From Paenilisteria portnoyi (GTDB lineage: Bacteria; Bacillota; Bacilli; Lactobacillales; Listeriaceae), in NCBI RefSeq assembly GCF_014322795.1, contig NZ_JAASTT010000013.1, positions 1 through 64,000 on the forward strand: a stretch of 64,000 bases of DNA. The letters run 5' to 3'. Below the pieces are notes generated by a model, which saw nothing but the letters and a program-made list of their open reading frames with translations, was not told where the DNA came from and ran no database searches. Made by a program: the position numbers and the translations under genes. Shown here in pieces: positions 63,880 to 64,000 of this stretch; the first letter of the stretch is position 1; every line of letters starts with the position of its first letter.

Positions 63880-64000
63880 TAAGATTATAAATACATGGTC
63901 CTTTATTGTTGAACGGTTCGCTATGAAAAAATATGAGCCAAAATTACAAATTGCGCTGTTTACAAGTCAGGATAATGCGATTCTAAACAAGTTGAATTTA

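Larger units (their letters stand above)
62810..64000 (+). pseudogene. Imm22-like immunity gene split by an IS30-family element, cut by window edge
   Basis: From the ATG at 62810 the frame reads MGYKEEVVSIWFGYFEN..., matching the start of Imm22-type immunity proteins (V-S-I/L-W-x-G-x-F-x-S/N-x-E-x-F-E-E-F/Y-L). It is interrupted at 62907 by an insertion sequence. Removing 62907-63881 (element plus one TA) joins ...NYDF-L-K-I-I-N-T-W-S-F... in one frame that stays open to position 64000, so the insertion is the sole visible break. The far end is outside the window. Family assignment rests on the N-terminus only; the part after the element is not clearly Imm22. Confidence 0.65.

Noticed and set aside
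1-64000. CRISPR array, tRNA or rRNA genes
   Set aside because: No regularly spaced direct repeats and no cloverleaf or ribosomal RNA sequence was seen on reading both strands.

Overview
The window is a stretch of Firmicute chromosome that most resembles Listeria sensu lato. The backbone genes rpsF-ssb-rpsR, gdpP-rplI-dnaB and purA run in the same order and orientation as in Listeria monocytogenes. Other Listeria-like traits are an LPXTG adhesin with SpaA/CnaB repeats, a DUF916/DUF3324 (WxL-type) surface protein, a GH18-FN3-CBM chitinase, Ig-like surface repeats and type VII secretion (T7SS) effectors. Exact species cannot be read from the sequence. The many accessory islands and the nitric oxide synthase suggest one of the environmental species rather than L. 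monocytogenes (inference).

Layout. 1-1.5 kb: purA with a SigmaA promoter and a PurR-box pair. 1.6-13.3 kb: an accessory block between purA and dnaB, holding a lipoprotein, small cytosolic proteins, a truncated M56 peptidase with three PepSY domains, an IDEAL-domain protein, UspA, a GH127 beta-L-arabinofuranosidase/GPH transporter/AraC locus, a GNAT enzyme and a Crp/Fnr regulator. 13.4-17.4 kb: dnaB, rplI, gdpP. 17.7-31.9 kb: a second accessory block between gdpP and rpsR, where L. monocytogenes carries agrBDCA. It holds an LPXTG adhesin, two aldo/keto reductases, an MMPL exporter with a divergent TetR regulator, an HNH protein, a DUF4003 protein, an amino-acid permease and an AlkD-like protein. 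32.0-33.6 kb: rpsR-ssb-rpsF with a long structured leader. 34.3-41.3 kb: a giant secreted CotH-kinase protein with an internal duplication. 42.5-46.5 kb: a GPH transporter/GH78 rhamnosidase/AraC operon. 46.4-49.9 kb: a PadR-DUF2812 pair with tandem operators, a WxL-partner protein with a decayed WxL remnant, and an aldo/keto reductase. 50.1-52.5 kb: a T7SS lipase module resembling Staphylococcus aureus TslA/TilA. 53-59 kb: chitinase, a damaged RelBE pair, DedA, a small membrane protein and bacterial nitric oxide synthase. 59.6-64 kb: a polymorphic toxin array with a nuclease toxin, its immunity gene, a decapitated second toxin and an immunity-like gene split by an IS30-family element.

How it fits together. 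Two unlinked plant-polysaccharide loci (arabinofuranoside and rhamnoside) each pair one cytosolic glycosidase with one GPH symporter and one AraC regulator; candidate CcpA (cre) sites lie in front of both, and another lies in front of the chitinase. Surface functions (adhesin, CotH protein, WxL partner, chitinase) suggest a saprophytic life on polymers. The right third is an antagonism region: a lipase toxin with two immunity lipoproteins and a nuclease-toxin array, both expected to need a T7SS. No T7SS machinery is in the window, but in L. monocytogenes it lies just downstream of purA, which here would be just left of position 1. The most interesting material is the T7SS lipase module, the toxin array with its IS-split immunity gene, a dispersed structured repeat seen twice, and the CotH protein.
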